A stretch of 64,000 bases of DNA, taken from positions 186,001 to 250,000 of the forward strand of contig JANWUS010000053.1 in assembly GCA_024958715.1 (NCBI GenBank). The letters are read 5' to 3'. The stretch is from Cyanobium sp. FGCU52. Its GTDB lineage: Bacteria; Cyanobacteriota; Cyanobacteriia; PCC-6307; Cyanobiaceae. A program made the translations under genes and the position numbers. This document shows positions 35,197 through 46,209 of the stretch, piece after piece; position 1 is the stretch's first letter; each line of letters begins with the position of its first letter. Below the pieces are notes generated by a model. It made no database searches. It saw nothing but the letters and a program-made list of their open reading frames with translations, and had not been told where the DNA came from.

Positions 35197-36940
35197 TTCG
35201 AGGCCGGACCGTGGTTCCCGCCGTCCGGGTGGTCCCTCCGGCAGCCGCCCTGGCCCCAGGGCCGGAGGCCGTCCCTCGGGCCGCTTCGGACCCCCGCGCC
35301 GGCGCGAGGGCGAGGAGGGCGGCGGCTGGCGCGACCGGGAACCCGGCGCTGAGGGCCGTCCCTATGAACGGGGCTCCGGTGATCGGGGTTCGTCGGAGCG
35401 GGGTCCCTCGGAGCGGGGCAGCTATGGGCGCCGGCCCTTCGAGAAATCCGCCTTCGGCGGCCGCTCCTTCGATCGTCAGGGTGATGATCGCCGTGGCGCC
35501 GGCCGCGCCCGCTTCGGGCCTCCCCGCAACGGCCCCAGCCGCCCGGGCTCGGGCCGCTTCGGCGCCGGTGCGGCCGAGGGGGATCGCTTCGGCTCCGGCC
35601 GCTTTCCCGCCTCCCGCGGCGGCGAGGGCCGCCGTGATGAGCGGCCGGGCGGCCGCTTCCGCAGTGGGGATCGTCCCGGACCCCGGCCCTTCGCCCCCCG
35701 CGGCGGCGGCCGGCCTTCGTTCGCTGCACCGCCTGCTGCCGCGCCGGGCTCCGGCGAACGGGGCGGCAGCCAGCCTGCCGAAGGGGACTCCTTCGCCGGC
35801 GCCGCCCCCACGGATCTGATCTGGGGCCGCCATTCGGCCCAGGCGGTGCTGGAGAGCGGCCGGCCCGTGCACCGCATCTGGTGCACGCCCGAGATGCGCT
35901 TCAGCCCCCGCTTCCTGCAGCTGCTGCGGGAGGCCAAGTCCTCCGGCGTGCTGGTGGAGGAGGTGACCTGGGCACGGCTGGGCCAGATCAGTGGCGGTGC
36001 CGTGCACCAGGGGATCGTGCTGCAGCCCGCCGCCGCCGAGACCCTGGATCTGCCCAGCCTGATCGAGGGCTGCCGGGGGGTGGGCGAGGCGCCGCTGCTG
36101 ATCGCCGTGGACGGCCTCACCGATCCCCAGAACCTGGGGGCGATCGTGCGCAGCGCCGAGGCCCTCGGCGCCCACGGCATGGTGCTGCCCCAGCGCCGCA
36201 ACGCCGGGCTCACCGGCTCGGTGGCGAAGGTGGCGGCCGGCGCGCTCGAGCACCTGCCGGTGGCCCGGGTGGTGAACCTCAACCGCTCGCTCGAGGCCCT
36301 CAAGGAGGAGGGCTACCGGGTGGTGGGCCTGGCGGCCGAGGGCACCGTGAGCCTGGAGGAGGCGGATCTCTCCGGCCCGCTGGTTGTGGTGACCGGCTCG
36401 GAGGGCGACGGCCTCTCGATGCTCACCCGCCGCAGCTGCGACCAGCTGGTGCGCATCCCCCTGCGGGGCTCCACCCCCAGCCTCAACGCCTCGGTGGCCA
36501 CGGCCCTGCTGCTCTACGAGATCGCCCGCCGCGGCTGGATGCACGGCCTCACGGGCACGGCGCCCGCCCCGCGCCTGGTGCGGCCCTCGCTGCCCACGCC
36601 GGAGCCCCTGGAACTGCCGGAGGAGCCCGCCGCGCCGGAGCCCGCCTGGGAGCCTGCGGAGTCTCAGGTGGAGCCCGAGCCCGAGGCCGAGCCTGAACCC
36701 GAGCCCGTCGCCGACATCGGGGACGACGTCGAGGCTCCCGTTGCCGCCGCAGTTCCTGAGCTGCCGGAACCGTCGGCGGAGCCGACCGCCTCTGTGACCA
36801 CCGAGCCGGAGCCGACCGAGGCGGTGACCCCGGCGAACTCCGCTGCCGATGTGGCCTCCGCCGAACAGGCGGTGGACCTGTCTCCCTGGGCCGCTGCCGT
36901 GGCCGGTGCCGACGCCTTCGAGAGCGACATCCGCCTCTGA
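35168..36940 (+). CDS. rlmB: SpoU (TrmH/RlmB) RNA 2'-O-methyltransferase with long disordered extensions
   Basis: 590 residues. The catalytic domain is normal, about residues 216-465: LIWGRHSAQAVLESGRPVHR (substrate domain), AVDGLTDPQNLGAIVRSAEA (motif 1), VVVTGSEGDGLSMLTRRSCD (motif 2) and RIPLRGSTPSLNASVATALL (motif 3, deep trefoil knot). It probably methylates G2251-type 23S rRNA. The first roughly 210 residues are Arg/Gly/Ser/Pro-rich with RGG- and ERG-like repeats. The last roughly 120 are Glu/Pro/Ala-rich and acidic. Both are predicted disordered from composition. The ATG at 35168 lies inside the end of mrnC. Confidence 0.9.
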   Translation: MSPRPDRRPDSRPDRGSRRPGGPSGSRPGPRAGGRPSGRFGPPRRREGEEGGGWRDREPGAEGRPYERGSGDRGSSERGPSERGSYGRRPFEKSAFGGRSFDRQGDDRRGAGRARFGPPRNGPSRPGSGRFGAGAAEGDRFGSGRFPASRGGEGRRDERPGGRFRSGDRPGPRPFAPRGGGRPSFAAPPAAAPGSGERGGSQPAEGDSFAGAAPTDLIWGRHSAQAVLESGRPVHRIWCTPEMRFSPRFLQLLREAKSSGVLVEEVTWARLGQISGGAVHQGIVLQPAAAETLDLPSLIEGCRGVGEAPLLIAVDGLTDPQNLGAIVRSAEALGAHGMVLPQRRNAGLTGSVAKVAAGALEHLPVARVVNLNRSLEALKEEGYRVVGLAAEGTVSLEEADLSGPLVVVTGSEGDGLSMLTRRSCDQLVRIPLRGSTPSLNASVATALLLYEIARRGWMHGLTGTAPAPRLVRPSLPTPEPLELPEEPAAPEPAWEPAESQVEPEPEAEPEPEPVADIGDDVEAPVAAAVPELPEPSAEPTASVTTEPEPTEAVTPANSAADVASAEQAVDLSPWAAAVAGADAFESDIRL

Positions 36941-37028
36941 GACCGCGTGCTCCGGCGCTCGGATCCACACCCAGGCCGGCAGCGGTCCGCCCGCCGTTCA
37001 GAATGCCCAGCAACGACATCCCGCGCCC

Positions 37029-37286
37029 ATGAACCCCCTGCTCTGGCCCGCCCGCAGCGTTGCCAACGGGCTCGGACTGGCGTGGTGGGCGCGGGTGGAG
37101 ACACGGTCGCCGGATGCCGTGTACTGGTTCGGGCCCTTCGTGCGCCGCCACACCCTCGACGCCGCCCTGCCGGCCTTCCTCGACGATCTGCGGGCCGAGG
37201 GACCGGCCTCGCTGGAGGTGCACTCCCTGCGCACCCGCCGCGGCGAGCCCCTCACCGAGGCCCCCGACCTGGGCGAGGTCGGCTGA
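37029..37286 (+). CDS. DUF1816 domain protein
   Basis: 85 residues. Typical DUF1816 order: GLAWWARVETRSPDAVYWFG (about 17-36), PFVRRHTLDAALPAFLDDLR, and a short C-terminal tail with LEVHSLRTRRGEPLTEAPDL. It is a small soluble family confined mainly to cyanobacteria, of unknown role. It is 88 bases after the methyltransferase gene and 30 bases before gatA, and is likely co-transcribed with them. Several in-frame upstream starts exist; the ATG at 37029 is preferred because the conserved region begins right after it. Confidence 0.8.
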   Translation: MNPLLWPARSVANGLGLAWWARVETRSPDAVYWFGPFVRRHTLDAALPAFLDDLRAEGPASLEVHSLRTRRGEPLTEAPDLGEVG

Positions 37287-37316
37287 TAGCGTCGCCCCCA
37301 ACCGGCAGACGGGTGG

Positions 37317-38792
37317 ATGGGGATCGCCGAGTGGCGTGAGCGACTGCAGCGGGGCGAAGTGTCCGCCCGCGAACTCACCGATCAGCAGCTGGCGCGCATC
37401 GAGGCGGTGGAGCCCGAGGTGCACGCCTTCCTCGAGGTGACGGCCGAGCGCGCCCGTGCCGACGCCGACCGGATCGACGCCGCCCGGGCCGCCGGCGAGC
37501 CCCTGCCGCCCCTGGCCGGCATCCCGCTGGCGATCAAGGACAACCTCTGCACCCGCGGGATCCGCACCACCTGCTCCAGCCGCATGCTGGAGAACTTCGT
37601 TCCCCCCTACGAATCCACTGTCACCGATCGCCTCTGGCAGGCGGGCGCGGTGCTTCTGGGCAAGACCAACCTCGACGAGTTCGCCATGGGCAGCTCGACG
37701 GAAACCTCGGCGTTCGGCCCCAGCCGCAATCCCTGGGACCCGGAGCGGGTGCCGGGCGGCAGCTCCGGCGGCAGCGCCGCCGCCGTGGCCGCCGGCGAGT
37801 GCCTGGCCTCCCTCGGTTCCGATACCGGCGGCTCGATCCGCCAGCCGGCCGCCTTCTGCGGCGTGGTGGGGCTCAAGCCCACCTACGGGCGGGTGAGCCG
37901 CTGGGGCCTGGTGGCCTTCGCCAGCTCCCTCGATCAGGTGGGCCCCTTCACCACCTCCGTGGCCGATGCGGCTGAGCTGCTGCAGGTGATCGCCGGCGCC
38001 GATCCCCGCGACGCCACCTGCCTCACCGCGCCGGTGCCCGACTACCGCGCCGCCCTGGAGCAGCCGCTCAAGGGCCTGCGGGTGGGCCTGATCCGCGAGT
38101 GCTTCGAGGCCAAGGGGCTCGATCCCCAGGTGAAGGCGTCGGTGCGGGCCGCCGCCGACCAGCTGGCCTCCCTGGGCTGCGAGCTGGTGGAGGTGAGCTG
38201 CCCCCGCTTCGACGACGGCATCGCCACCTACTACGTGATCGCGCCGTCGGAGGCCTCGGCCAACCTGGCCCGCTACGATGGCGTGAAATACGGCTACCGC
38301 AGCGAGGGCAGCGAGGGCAGTCAGGGGCTGGGGCTGGCGGCGATGACCGCCCGCAGCCGGGCCGAGGGCTTCGGCGCCGAGGTGCAGCGCCGCATCCTGA
38401 TCGGCACCTACGCCCTCTCCGCCGGCTACGTGGATGCCTATTACAAGAAGGCCCAGCAGGTCCGCACCTTGATCCGGCGCGACTTCGATCGCGCCTTCGA
38501 GGCGGTGGACGTGCTGCTCACCCCCACCTCGCCCACCACCGCCTTCCGCTTCGGGGCCCACAGCGAGGATCCGCTGGCGATGTACCTGGCCGACCTGCTC
38601 ACGATCCCGGCCAACCTGGCGGGCCTGCCGGCGATCAACGTGCCCTGCGGCTTCGACGACCAGGGCCTGCCGATCGGCCTGCAGCTGATCGCCGGTGTGC
38701 TGCAGGAGGAGCGGCTGCTGCAGGTGGCCCACCAGTACGAGCAGGCGGCCCGGGTGATGGAGTCCCGGCCCGCGGCGGCCCTGGTGCCCTGA
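37317..38792 (+). CDS. gatA: Asp/Glu-tRNA(Asn/Gln) amidotransferase subunit A
   Basis: 491 residues, full length. It liberates ammonia from glutamine or asparagine for GatB, which converts Glu-tRNA(Gln) and Asp-tRNA(Asn). The amidase triad is intact: K74 in [13 protein letters not shown]149 in [14 protein letters not shown], and S173 in [15 protein letters not shown]. The C-terminal region ([28 protein letters not shown]) is standard. It is preceded closely by DUF1816 and followed by dnaE after a 133-base gap. gatB and gatC are elsewhere. Confidence 0.97.
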   Translation: MGIAEWRERLQRGEVSARELTDQQLARIEAVEPEVHAFLEVTAERARADADRIDAARAAGEPLPPLAGIPLAIKDNLCTRGIRTTCSSRMLENFVPPYESTVTDRLWQAGAVLLGKTNLDEFAMGSSTETSAFGPSRNPWDPERVPGGSSGGSAAAVAAGECLASLGSDTGGSIRQPAAFCGVVGLKPTYGRVSRWGLVAFASSLDQVGPFTTSVADAAELLQVIAGADPRDATCLTAPVPDYRAALEQPLKGLRVGLIRECFEAKGLDPQVKASVRAAADQLASLGCELVEVSCPRFDDGIATYYVIAPSEASANLARYDGVKYGYRSEGSEGSQGLGLAAMTARSRAEGFGAEVQRRILIGTYALSAGYVDAYYKKAQQVRTLIRRDFDRAFEAVDVLLTPTSPTTAFRFGAHSEDPLAMYLADLLTIPANLAGLPAINVPCGFDDQGLPIGLQLIAGVLQEERLLQVAHQYEQAARVMESRPAAALVP

Positions 38793-38816
38793 GGCTGGGG
38801 CCCGCCGCACCGCCCA

Positions 38817-38830
38817 CACCACCGGTGGTG
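38817..38830. repeat. 14-bp perfect palindrome upstream of dnaE
   Basis: CACCACCGGTGGTG is its own reverse complement and lies 95 bases before the dnaE start in an intergenic region. There is no T-tract, so it is not an obvious terminator. A 12-base core recurs upstream of dnaG. Confidence 0.5.
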
Positions 38831-38925
38831 GTGCACCGGGCCCCCGGGGCCGCTTGGACGCTGAATCTTGCGTCGCCGCCCTAACCTGAGCCGATCCGGC
38901 CCCCGGGCCTCCGCCGCCGCGCGCC

Positions 38926-41900
38926 TTGGCCTTCGTTCCCCTCCACAACCACAGCGACTACAGCCTGCTGGATGGTGCCAGCCAGCTGCCGGCGATGGTG
39001 GAGCGGGCGGTGGAGCTGGGCATGCAGGCCCTGGCCCTCACCGACCACGGGGTGATGTACGGGGCGATCGAGCTGCTGAAGCTGTGCACCAAGGCAGGCA
39101 TCAAGCCGATCATCGGCAACGAGATGTATGTGATCAACGGCTCGATCGACGATCCGCAGCCGAAGAAGGAGCGCCGTTACCACCTGGTGGTGCTGGCCAA
39201 GAACGCCACCGGCTACCGCAACCTGGTGAAGCTCACCAGCATCAGCCACCTGCGCGGCATGCGCGGGCGTGGCATCTTCGCGAGGGCCTGCATCGACAAG
39301 GCCCTGCTGCGCCAGTACAGCGAGGGCCTGATCGTGGCCACCGCCTGCCTCGGCGGTGAGATCCCCCAGGCGATCCTGCGGGGCCGCCCGGAGGTGGCCC
39401 GCGAAGTGGCGGCCTGGTATCAGGAGGTGTTCGCAGGCGACTTCTATCTGGAGATCCAGGACCACGGCGGCCTGGAAGATCGGATCGTGAACGTGGAGAT
39501 CGCCCGCATCGGCGCCGAGCTGGGCATCCCCCTGATCGCCACCAACGACGCCCACTACCTCACGCGCAACGACGTGGAGGCCCACGACGCGCTGCTGTGC
39601 GTGCTCACCGGCAAGCTGATCAGCGACGAAAAGCGCCTGCGCTACACCGGCACCGAGTACATCAAGAGCGAGCAGGAGATGCTCGGCCTGTTCGCCGACC
39701 ACCTGCCCGAGGAGGTGATCGCCGAGGCGGTGGCCAACACGGCACGGGTGGCCGAGAAGGTGGAGGACTACGACATCCTCGGCCGTTACCAGATGCCCCG
39801 CTTCCCGATACCGGAAGGGCATACGCCGGTGAGCTACCTGCGCGAGGTGACCGAGCAGGGGCTGAGGGCGCGGCTGGAGCTGCCGGAGGGGGCGCCGATC
39901 GAGGGCGAGTACGGCGAGCGCATGGCCTTCGAGCTGGAGGTGATGGAGCAGATGGGTTTCCCCACCTACTTCCTGGTGGTGTGGGACTACATCCGCTTCG
40001 CCCGCGACAACGGCATCCCGGTGGGGCCGGGGCGGGGTTCGGCGGCGGGGTCGGTGGTGGCCTATGCGCTGGGCATCACCAATATCGATCCGGTGCGCCA
40101 CGGCCTGCTGTTCGAGCGCTTCCTCAATCCGGAACGCAAATCGATGCCGGACATCGACACCGACTTCTGCATCGAGCGCCGGGGCGAGGTGATCGAGTAC
40201 GTGACCGAGCGCTACGGCGAGGACAAGGTGGCCCAGATCATCACCTTCAACCGCATGACCTCCAAGGCGGTGCTGAAGGATGTGGCCCGGGTGCTCGACA
40301 TCCCCTACGGCGAGGCCGACCGGCTGGCGAAGCTGATCCCGGTGGTGCGCGGCAAGCCGGCGAAGCTGAAGGAGATGATCGGCGAGGAATCACCCACGCC
40401 GGAGTTCCGCGAGAAATACCAACACGATCCCAAGGTGAAGCACTGGGTGGATCTGGCGATGCGGATCGAGGGCACCAACAAAACCTTCGGCGTGCACGCC
40501 GCCGGTGTGGTGATCGCGGCCGAACCGCTGGATGAGCTGGTGCCGCTGCAGCGCAACAACGACGGCCAGGTGATCACCCAGTACTTCATGGAGGACGTGG
40601 AGTCGATGGGGCTGCTGAAGATGGATTTCCTCGGCCTCAAGAACCTCACGATGATCGAGAAAACCATCGAGCTGGTGGCCCGCGCCGAGGGAGAGCGCCT
40701 CGATCCCGACCGCCTGCCGATGGATGATCCGGCCACCTACGGCCTGCTGGCCCGCGGCGATCTGGAGGGCATCTTCCAGCTGGAATCGAGCGGCATGCGC
40801 CAGATCGTGCGCGATCTCAAGCCCTCATCGCTGGAGGACATCTCCTCGATCCTGGCCCTCTACCGGCCGGGGCCGCTGGATGCGGGCCTGATCCCGAAAT
40901 TCATCAACCGCAAGCACGGCCGCGAGGCGATCGATTTCGCCCACGCCAAGCTCGAGCCGATCCTGCGGGAAACCTACGGAATCATGGTGTATCAGGAGCA
41001 GATCATGAAGATCGCCCAGGATCTGGCCGGCTATTCCCTGGGCGAGGCCGATCTGCTGCGGCGGGCGATGGGCAAGAAGAAGAAGAGCGAGATGGAGAAG
41101 CACCAGAGCGTGTTCGTGAAGGGGGCCAGCGAGCGCGGCGTGGATCCGAAGATCGCCGAGGCCCTGTTCGAGCAGATGGTGCTGTTCGCCGAATATTGCT
41201 TCAACAAGAGCCATTCCACCGCCTACGGCGCGGTGACGTATCAGACGGCCTATCTCAAGGCCCACTATCCGGTGGCCTACATGGCGGCCCTGCTCACGGT
41301 GAATGCGGGCCAGAGCGACCGCGTCCAGCGCTACATCGCCAACTGCAACGCCATGGGGATTGAAGTGATGCCCCCGGATGTGAATGCCTCCGGCATCGAC
41401 TTCACCCCCACCGAGGGCCGGATCCTGTTCGGCCTCTCGGCCGTGCGCAACCTGGGGGAGGGGGCGATCCGCCAGCTGATCGAGGCCCGCAGCAACGACG
41501 GCCCGTTCCGCTCCCTGGCGGATCTGTGCGATCGCATCCCCTCCCAGGCGCTCAACCGCCGGGCGCTGGAATCGCTGATCCACTGCGGCGCCCTCGATGC
41601 CCTGGAGAGCGGCGGCAACCGGGCCCAGCTGATGGCCGACCTCGACCTGGTGCTCGACTGGGCCGGCTCAAGGGCCAAGGACCGGGCCAGCGGCCAGGGC
41701 AACCTGTTCGATCTGCTGGCCACGCCGGCCGAGGACGCGGCGGGTGGTGCCGCCGACCTCTCCACCGCTCCGCGGGCGGCGGCGGTGGCCGACTACCCGC
41801 CCCAGGAGAAGCTGAAGCTGGAGAAGGAGCTGCTGGGTTTTTACCTCTCCGACCACCCCCTGCGCCAGCTGGCGGGCTCGCTGCGGCTGCTCTCGCCGAT

Positions 41901-42450
41901 CGCCCTGGCGACGCTGGAGGAGCAGGCCGACAAGGCGAAGGTGAGCGCGGTGGTGATGGTGCCGGAGCTGCGCCAGGTCACCACCCGCAAGGGCGACCGC
42001 ATGGCGGTGCTGCAGCTGGAGGATCTCACCGGCTCCTGCGAGGCGGTGGTGTTCCCCAAGGCCTACGCCCGCCTTGCCGATCACCTGATGGTGGATGCGC
42101 GGCTGATGCTGTGGGCCTCGGTGGATCGCCGCGACGATCGGGTGCAGCTGATCGTCGACGACTGCCGCAGCCTCGACGACCTGCAGCTGGTGCTGGTGGA
42201 TCTGGCGGCGGAGCAGGCCGGCGACATCGCCGTGCAGCACCGCCTGAGGGAATGTCTCACCCGTCACCGCCCCGCCCAGGATGAAGTGGGGGTGCGGGTG
42301 CCGGTGGTGGCGCGGGTGCAGGGCCCAGCGGGGGGGTGCTTCGTGCGGCTGGGTCACCAGTTCTGCGTGGCCGATGCGCCGGCGGCGGTGGCCACCCTGG
42401 CCTCGGCCGACTTCGCCGCCAGCCTGCGCTCGCCCTTGGCCGCTGCCTGA
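38926..42450 (+). CDS. dnaE: DNA polymerase III alpha subunit
   Basis: 1174 residues as one continuous ORF, the main replicative polymerase. The PHP domain opens with [18 protein letters not shown] and [14 protein letters not shown]. The palm carries the catalytic acids in [18 protein letters not shown] (about residue 405-420) and a [14 protein letters not shown] loop (about 366). The HhH and OB regions follow near the end ([20 protein letters not shown] at about 1028). No intein sequence is present, unlike the split dnaE of many other cyanobacteria. The start is a TTG at 38926; no ATG fits the conserved N-terminus. A cheB-cheR gene follows after 32 bases. Confidence 0.97.
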   Translation: MAFVPLHNHSDYSLLDGASQLPAMVERAVELGMQALALTDHGVMYGAIELLKLCTKAGIKPIIGNEMYVINGSIDDPQPKKERRYHLVVLAKNATGYRNLVKLTSISHLRGMRGRGIFARACIDKALLRQYSEGLIVATACLGGEIPQAILRGRPEVAREVAAWYQEVFAGDFYLEIQDHGGLEDRIVNVEIARIGAELGIPLIATNDAHYLTRNDVEAHDALLCVLTGKLISDEKRLRYTGTEYIKSEQEMLGLFADHLPEEVIAEAVANTARVAEKVEDYDILGRYQMPRFPIPEGHTPVSYLREVTEQGLRARLELPEGAPIEGEYGERMAFELEVMEQMGFPTYFLVVWDYIRFARDNGIPVGPGRGSAAGSVVAYALGITNIDPVRHGLLFERFLNPERKSMPDIDTDFCIERRGEVIEYVTERYGEDKVAQIITFNRMTSKAVLKDVARVLDIPYGEADRLAKLIPVVRGKPAKLKEMIGEESPTPEFREKYQHDPKVKHWVDLAMRIEGTNKTFGVHAAGVVIAAEPLDELVPLQRNNDGQVITQYFMEDVESMGLLKMDFLGLKNLTMIEKTIELVARAEGERLDPDRLPMDDPATYGLLARGDLEGIFQLESSGMRQIVRDLKPSSLEDISSILALYRPGPLDAGLIPKFINRKHGREAIDFAHAKLEPILRETYGIMVYQEQIMKIAQDLAGYSLGEADLLRRAMGKKKKSEMEKHQSVFVKGASERGVDPKIAEALFEQMVLFAEYCFNKSHSTAYGAVTYQTAYLKAHYPVAYMAALLTVNAGQSDRVQRYIANCNAMGIEVMPPDVNASGIDFTPTEGRILFGLSAVRNLGEGAIRQLIEARSNDGPFRSLADLCDRIPSQALNRRALESLIHCGALDALESGGNRAQLMADLDLVLDWAGSRAKDRASGQGNLFDLLATPAEDAAGGAADLSTAPRAAAVADYPPQEKLKLEKELLGFYLSDHPLRQLAGSLRLLSPIALATLEEQADKAKVSAVVMVPELRQVTTRKGDRMAVLQLEDLTGSCEAVVFPKAYARLADHLMVDARLMLWASVDRRDDRVQLIVDDCRSLDDLQLVLVDLAAEQAGDIAVQHRLRECLTRHRPAQDEVGVRVPVVARVQGPAGGCFVRLGHQFCVADAPAAVATLASADFAASLRSPLAAA

Positions 42451-42482
42451 GGGGCGCCGCAGCCGGAGCCTGAAGGCGACAG

Positions 42483-45464
42483 GTGCACGGGAGCAAGGTG
42501 CCTAGCCTGGACATGGTTCCGGTCGATCCGGCCATGGCGCCACCCCCAGTACCGAGCAGCAACGCCGCCGACCCCCCAGGCCTTCGCACGGTGGTGGCGA
42601 TCGGAGCCTCCGCCGGGGGGCTGGAGGCGCTGCAGGCCTTCGTGGGCGGCCTCGAGCCCGGTGGCCGCACGGCCTATGTGGTGGCCCAGCACCTCTCACC
42701 GGAGCACCGCAGCCTGATCGTTGATCTGCTGGCCCCCTCCACCCGCCTGCCGGTGGTGGCCCCCGTGGACGGGGAGCAGCTGCAGCCCGATCGGATTCAT
42801 GTGGCTCCGCCCCGCCACGACCTCACCCTGGAGCAGGACCGGCTGCGGCTGCGGGAGGCGGAGCCACGCTTCGGTCCCAGCCCGAGCATCGACCTGCTGT
42901 TCGAGTCGCTGGCGGATGCCTGGGGGGAGCACGGCGTGGCGGTGGTGCTCTCCGGCACCGGCTCCGACGGCGCCCGCGGCCTGCGGGCGGTGCGCGCCGC
43001 CGGCGGCCTCACCGTGGCGCAGGCGCCGGCCAGCGCCCGCTTCGAGGCCATGCCCTCCGCCGCGATCACGATCGGCGGGGCCGATCTGATCCTTGAGCCT
43101 GCCCAGATCGGGCCCCGCATCACCGCCCTCTTGACAGGGGCGGCCGCAGGGGGCCTCCAGCCCGCCGGCCCGCAGCGGCCGGTGAGCCTCAGCGCCCTCA
43201 CCGCCCAGCTGAAGCGCGACACCGGCATCGACTTCTCCGATTACAAGGAGTCGACGCTGCAGCGGCAGGTGCACCGGCGGATGGCGATCCGCCAGGTGAC
43301 CACCCTCGAGGAGTACCTTCCCCTGCTGGCGGCGGAGGCGGAGGAATCCCGGGCTCTGCTCCAGAATCTGCTGGTCACGGTGACCTCCTTCTTCCGCGAC
43401 CCTCCCGCGTTCGAGCGGCTGCGGGCCTGCCTGGTGGCCTACCTCAAGCAGCGGGAGGAGTCGGGTCCGATCCGGGCGTGGGTGCCGGGTTGCGCCACCG
43501 GCGAGGAGGTGTACTCGCTGGCGATGCTGTTCAGCGAGCTGCTCGGCCACCCCGCCAATCTGGCCGACCGGTTGAAGATCTTCGGCACCGATCTCGATGA
43601 GAACAGCCTCACGCTGGCGCGCCAGGCGGTGTACCCGCCCGCCGAAACCGCCGCCATCCCCGCCGGCCTGCGCGAGCGCTTCCTGGCGGAGCAGGGCGGC
43701 GATCGGGTGATCCAGGAGCGGCTGCGCGCCTGTTGCGTGTTCGCCAGCCACAACGTGGGCCAGGACCCGCCGTTTCCGCGGCTCGACCTGATCTCCTGCC
43801 GCAACACGCTGATCTACTTCACGGCGCCGATGCAGGAGCGGGTGCTGCGCTTCTTCCGCTTCAGCCTGCTGCCCGGCGCCCTGCTGTTCCTCGGCAGTTC
43901 CGAATCGCTGGCGGGCCGCTCCCCCGGCTTCGAAACGCTCGATGGCGAGCACCACATCTTCCGGCGTTCCGCCGAGGGCAGCGAACGCCGGCGCCCCGCC
44001 GTGCCGGTGCGCAGCCACCGACCCCTGTGGCCGCTGCTGCCCCCTGTTCGGCCGATGGTGGCGCGGGAAACGGTTCCCGAGCAGCACATCAGCCTGCTCG
44101 CCGCCCTGGTGCGCAGTTTCTGCCCGCCGAGCCTGATCCTCGATGACGACCTTCACGTGGTGGAGGTGATCGGCGATGTCTCGCCGTACTGCCGCCTGCC
44201 GGAGGGGCGGCTGAGCACCTCGGTGCATGCCTTCCTCAGCGGCGAGCTGCAGAGCGAGGCGCGGGCGCTGTTCCTGCGGGCCCGCGCTGATGGCGCGGCG
44301 GTGCGCGGGTCTTCGCTGCGGCCCCAGGGGGTGGACATCCTGTTGCACCTGGAGGTGCGCCCGTTGGAGATGGGCGCGAACCGGATGAGCGTGCTCTCGT
44401 TCGTGCCGGAGCCTGCCGACGCCCCGGCATCGGCGGACGTGGCTCCCCTGCCCGCCCGCGATCCCGCCTTCGCCAGCGAGATCGAGAGGCTGGAGAAGGA
44501 ACTGCTCGCCAGCGAGTCGACCCTGCGGCGCTCGATGGCCGAGCTGGAGGCGGCCTACGAGGAGCTCGAGGCCTCCGCCGAGGAACTGCAGGCCTCCTCG
44601 GAGGAACTGCAGTCCTCGAATGAGGAGCTGGAATCCTCCAACGAGGAGCTGCTGGCCGCCAACTAGGAGCTCGCCACTCTCAACCAGCAGCTGCGCTCCC
44701 GCAGCGACGAACTGCAGATCCTCAGCAACGATCTGGAAAGCATCCAGTCCTCGCTGAACCAGGGGATGGTGATCGTGGACCGGCAGCTGTGCGTCACCCG
44801 CTTCACCCCTCTGGCGGTGCGGGTGTTCGCGCTGCTGGAGGCCGACATCGGCCATCCGCTGCTGGGGGTTCCCACCACCGTGCCGATTCCCGGTCTGCAG
44901 GAGGCCCTGGCCGCGGTGGTGGCCGGCGAACCGCGCCGCAGCCTGGAGGCGGCCAACGGGGAGGTGTCGTATCTGGTGCAGATCATGCCCTACCTGGAGC
45001 GCGACGGCAGCCGGCGCGGCGCGATCCTGACCCTCACCGAAGTGTCGGAGTTGGTGGCCCCGCGGCGTGCCGCGCAGGCCTCACTGGAGGCGTTCAAGCG
45101 CCTCACCGACGCCCTGCCGGAGGCGGTGTGGAAGCGCGACGCGACGATGGTGAAGCTGCTCTATGCCAGCGGCCGCTTCCAGGCCCTCACCGGTTGGACA
45201 CCGGCCGAACTCTGCGAGACCTGCGCTCGCCTCGATGACGCCATTGATCCGGCCGATCGGGAGCGGGTGCGGGCCGGCCGCGATGTGCAGCAGCCGGGCT
45301 GGTGCCTGCGCTATGGGCTCACCACCCGTGACGGCCGCAGCATCCGGGTGGAGGAGCAGGCAACGGTGCTGCGCGAAGAGAGCGGCTGCGTCGTGGTGGG
45401 CACGCTGAGGGCCATCGGGGAACCCAAAGACCAGCCGGAGCGTGAGAGGGGTGGGGGCACCTAG
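42483..45464 (+). pseudogene. CheB-CheR-PAS fusion interrupted by an in-frame amber codon
   Basis: The frame opens at GTG 42483 (an ATG at 42513 is possible). The CheB methylesterase domain spans about 36-210, with catalytic S43 (GASAGGLEAL), H70 (VAQHLSPEH) and D162 (SGTGSDGARG). The CheR domain spans about 240-490, with TVTSFFRDPPAFERL and SAM motif WVPGCATGEEVYSLAM. A PAS-like segment and a coiled coil ending SNEELESSNEELLAAN follow. There TAG (44664-44666) stops translation. The same frame continues without a break as ELATLNQQLRSRSDELQ and a second PAS module to 45464, where an ATG at 44766 could restart. One base change (GAG or CAG to TAG) explains it. The 5' part may still work as CheBR; alternatives are sequencing error or readthrough. 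Confidence 0.85.
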
Positions 45465-45471
45465 GTGCCAC

Positions 45472-45870
45472 TCAGGTGCCGCCGCTGCGCATCGCGCGCA
45501 CCGACTCGCGCAGGCGGCCGATGTTGAGCACGATCTGCTCGCTGCCGATCAGGCTGCCGGGGGCGTCCTCCCAGCTGGCGGAGAGCACGCCATAGCTCAG
45601 GCCCAGCAGGCCGAGCAGGAAGCAGGCGCCGGAGGCCACCAGGGTGACCACCGGTGGGATGTCGAGCACGCCCCTGCTCACCAGCAGGTAGCTGCCCACG
45701 AACACCCCCATGCCCAGCACGCTGGGGATGCCGGTGGCGATGGCGATGCGGCGGGCCATGCGCCCGGCGACAACATCCGGGATGACGCGGGCCCGCGGTT
45801 TGGTGCTGGCGGGCCGGGCCGGCGGTGCCGGGGGCGACCCGAACGCCTTCGGTTTGCGCGCGCGTGCCAT
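45472..45870 (-). CDS. PAM68-like photosystem II assembly protein
   Basis: 132 residues. Family pattern: a basic N-terminus (ARARKPKAFG), then VIPDVVAGRMARRIAIATGI leading into helix 1, a second helix (VVTLVASGACFLLGLLGLSY), and the conserved GLSYGVLSASWEDAPGSLIG after it. PAM68 is a thylakoid-membrane factor for early PSII (CP43/CP47) assembly. It is 10 bases downstream of rpsO on the same strand. This order (dnaE, PAM68, rpsO, ruvA) is the one I recall in picocyanobacteria. Its product marks the organism as phototrophic. Confidence 0.88.
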   Translation of the reverse strand: MARARKPKAFGSPPAPPARPASTKPRARVIPDVVAGRMARRIAIATGIPSVLGMGVFVGSYLLVSRGVLDIPPVVTLVASGACFLLGLLGLSYGVLSASWEDAPGSLIGSEQIVLNIGRLRESVRAMRSGGT

Positions 45871-45880
45871 GGGCCCGGCC

Positions 45881-46150
45881 TCAGCCCCGGATGCCGAGCT
45901 TCTCGATCAAGGCGGCGTAGCGCTCCTGGCTCTGGGCGCGCAGGTAGCCGAGCAGACGCTTGCGGCGGCCGATCATCTTCAGCAGCCCCTGGCGGGAGGA
46001 GAAGTCGTGGATGTTCTTCTGCAGGTGGCCGCTCAGCTGGTTGATGCGCTCGCTCAGCATCGCCACCTGAACCTCCACCGAACCGGTGTCGGTGCCGTGG
46101 GTCTGGTGGGAGTTGATCAGTTCCTGCTTCTTGGTGGTGGTGAGCGGCAT
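45881..46150 (-). CDS. rpsO: 30S ribosomal protein S15
   Basis: 89 residues, the standard S15 length. [20 protein letters not shown] starts the protein, and the core [20 protein letters not shown], then [20 protein letters not shown], is diagnostic. It binds 16S rRNA in the central domain. I chose the ATG at 46150, which is the universal S15 start context; upstream in-frame codons add non-conserved residues. ruvA lies 59 bases upstream on the same strand and PAM68 10 bases downstream. Confidence 0.97.
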   Translation of the reverse strand: MPLTTTKKQELINSHQTHGTDTGSVEVQVAMLSERINQLSGHLQKNIHDFSSRQGLLKMIGRRKRLLGYLRAQSQERYAALIEKLGIRG

Positions 46151-46209
46151 GGACGGCCCCTTGGCCCTAGCGGTCAAACGAAGAGCCTAACGCGCGGGGT
46201 TCCCGCCCC

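Noticed and set aside
34967-36970. 667-codon minus-strand ORF opposite the SpoU gene
   Set aside because: Shadow of a low-complexity Arg/Gly gene; it has no recognisable protein features.
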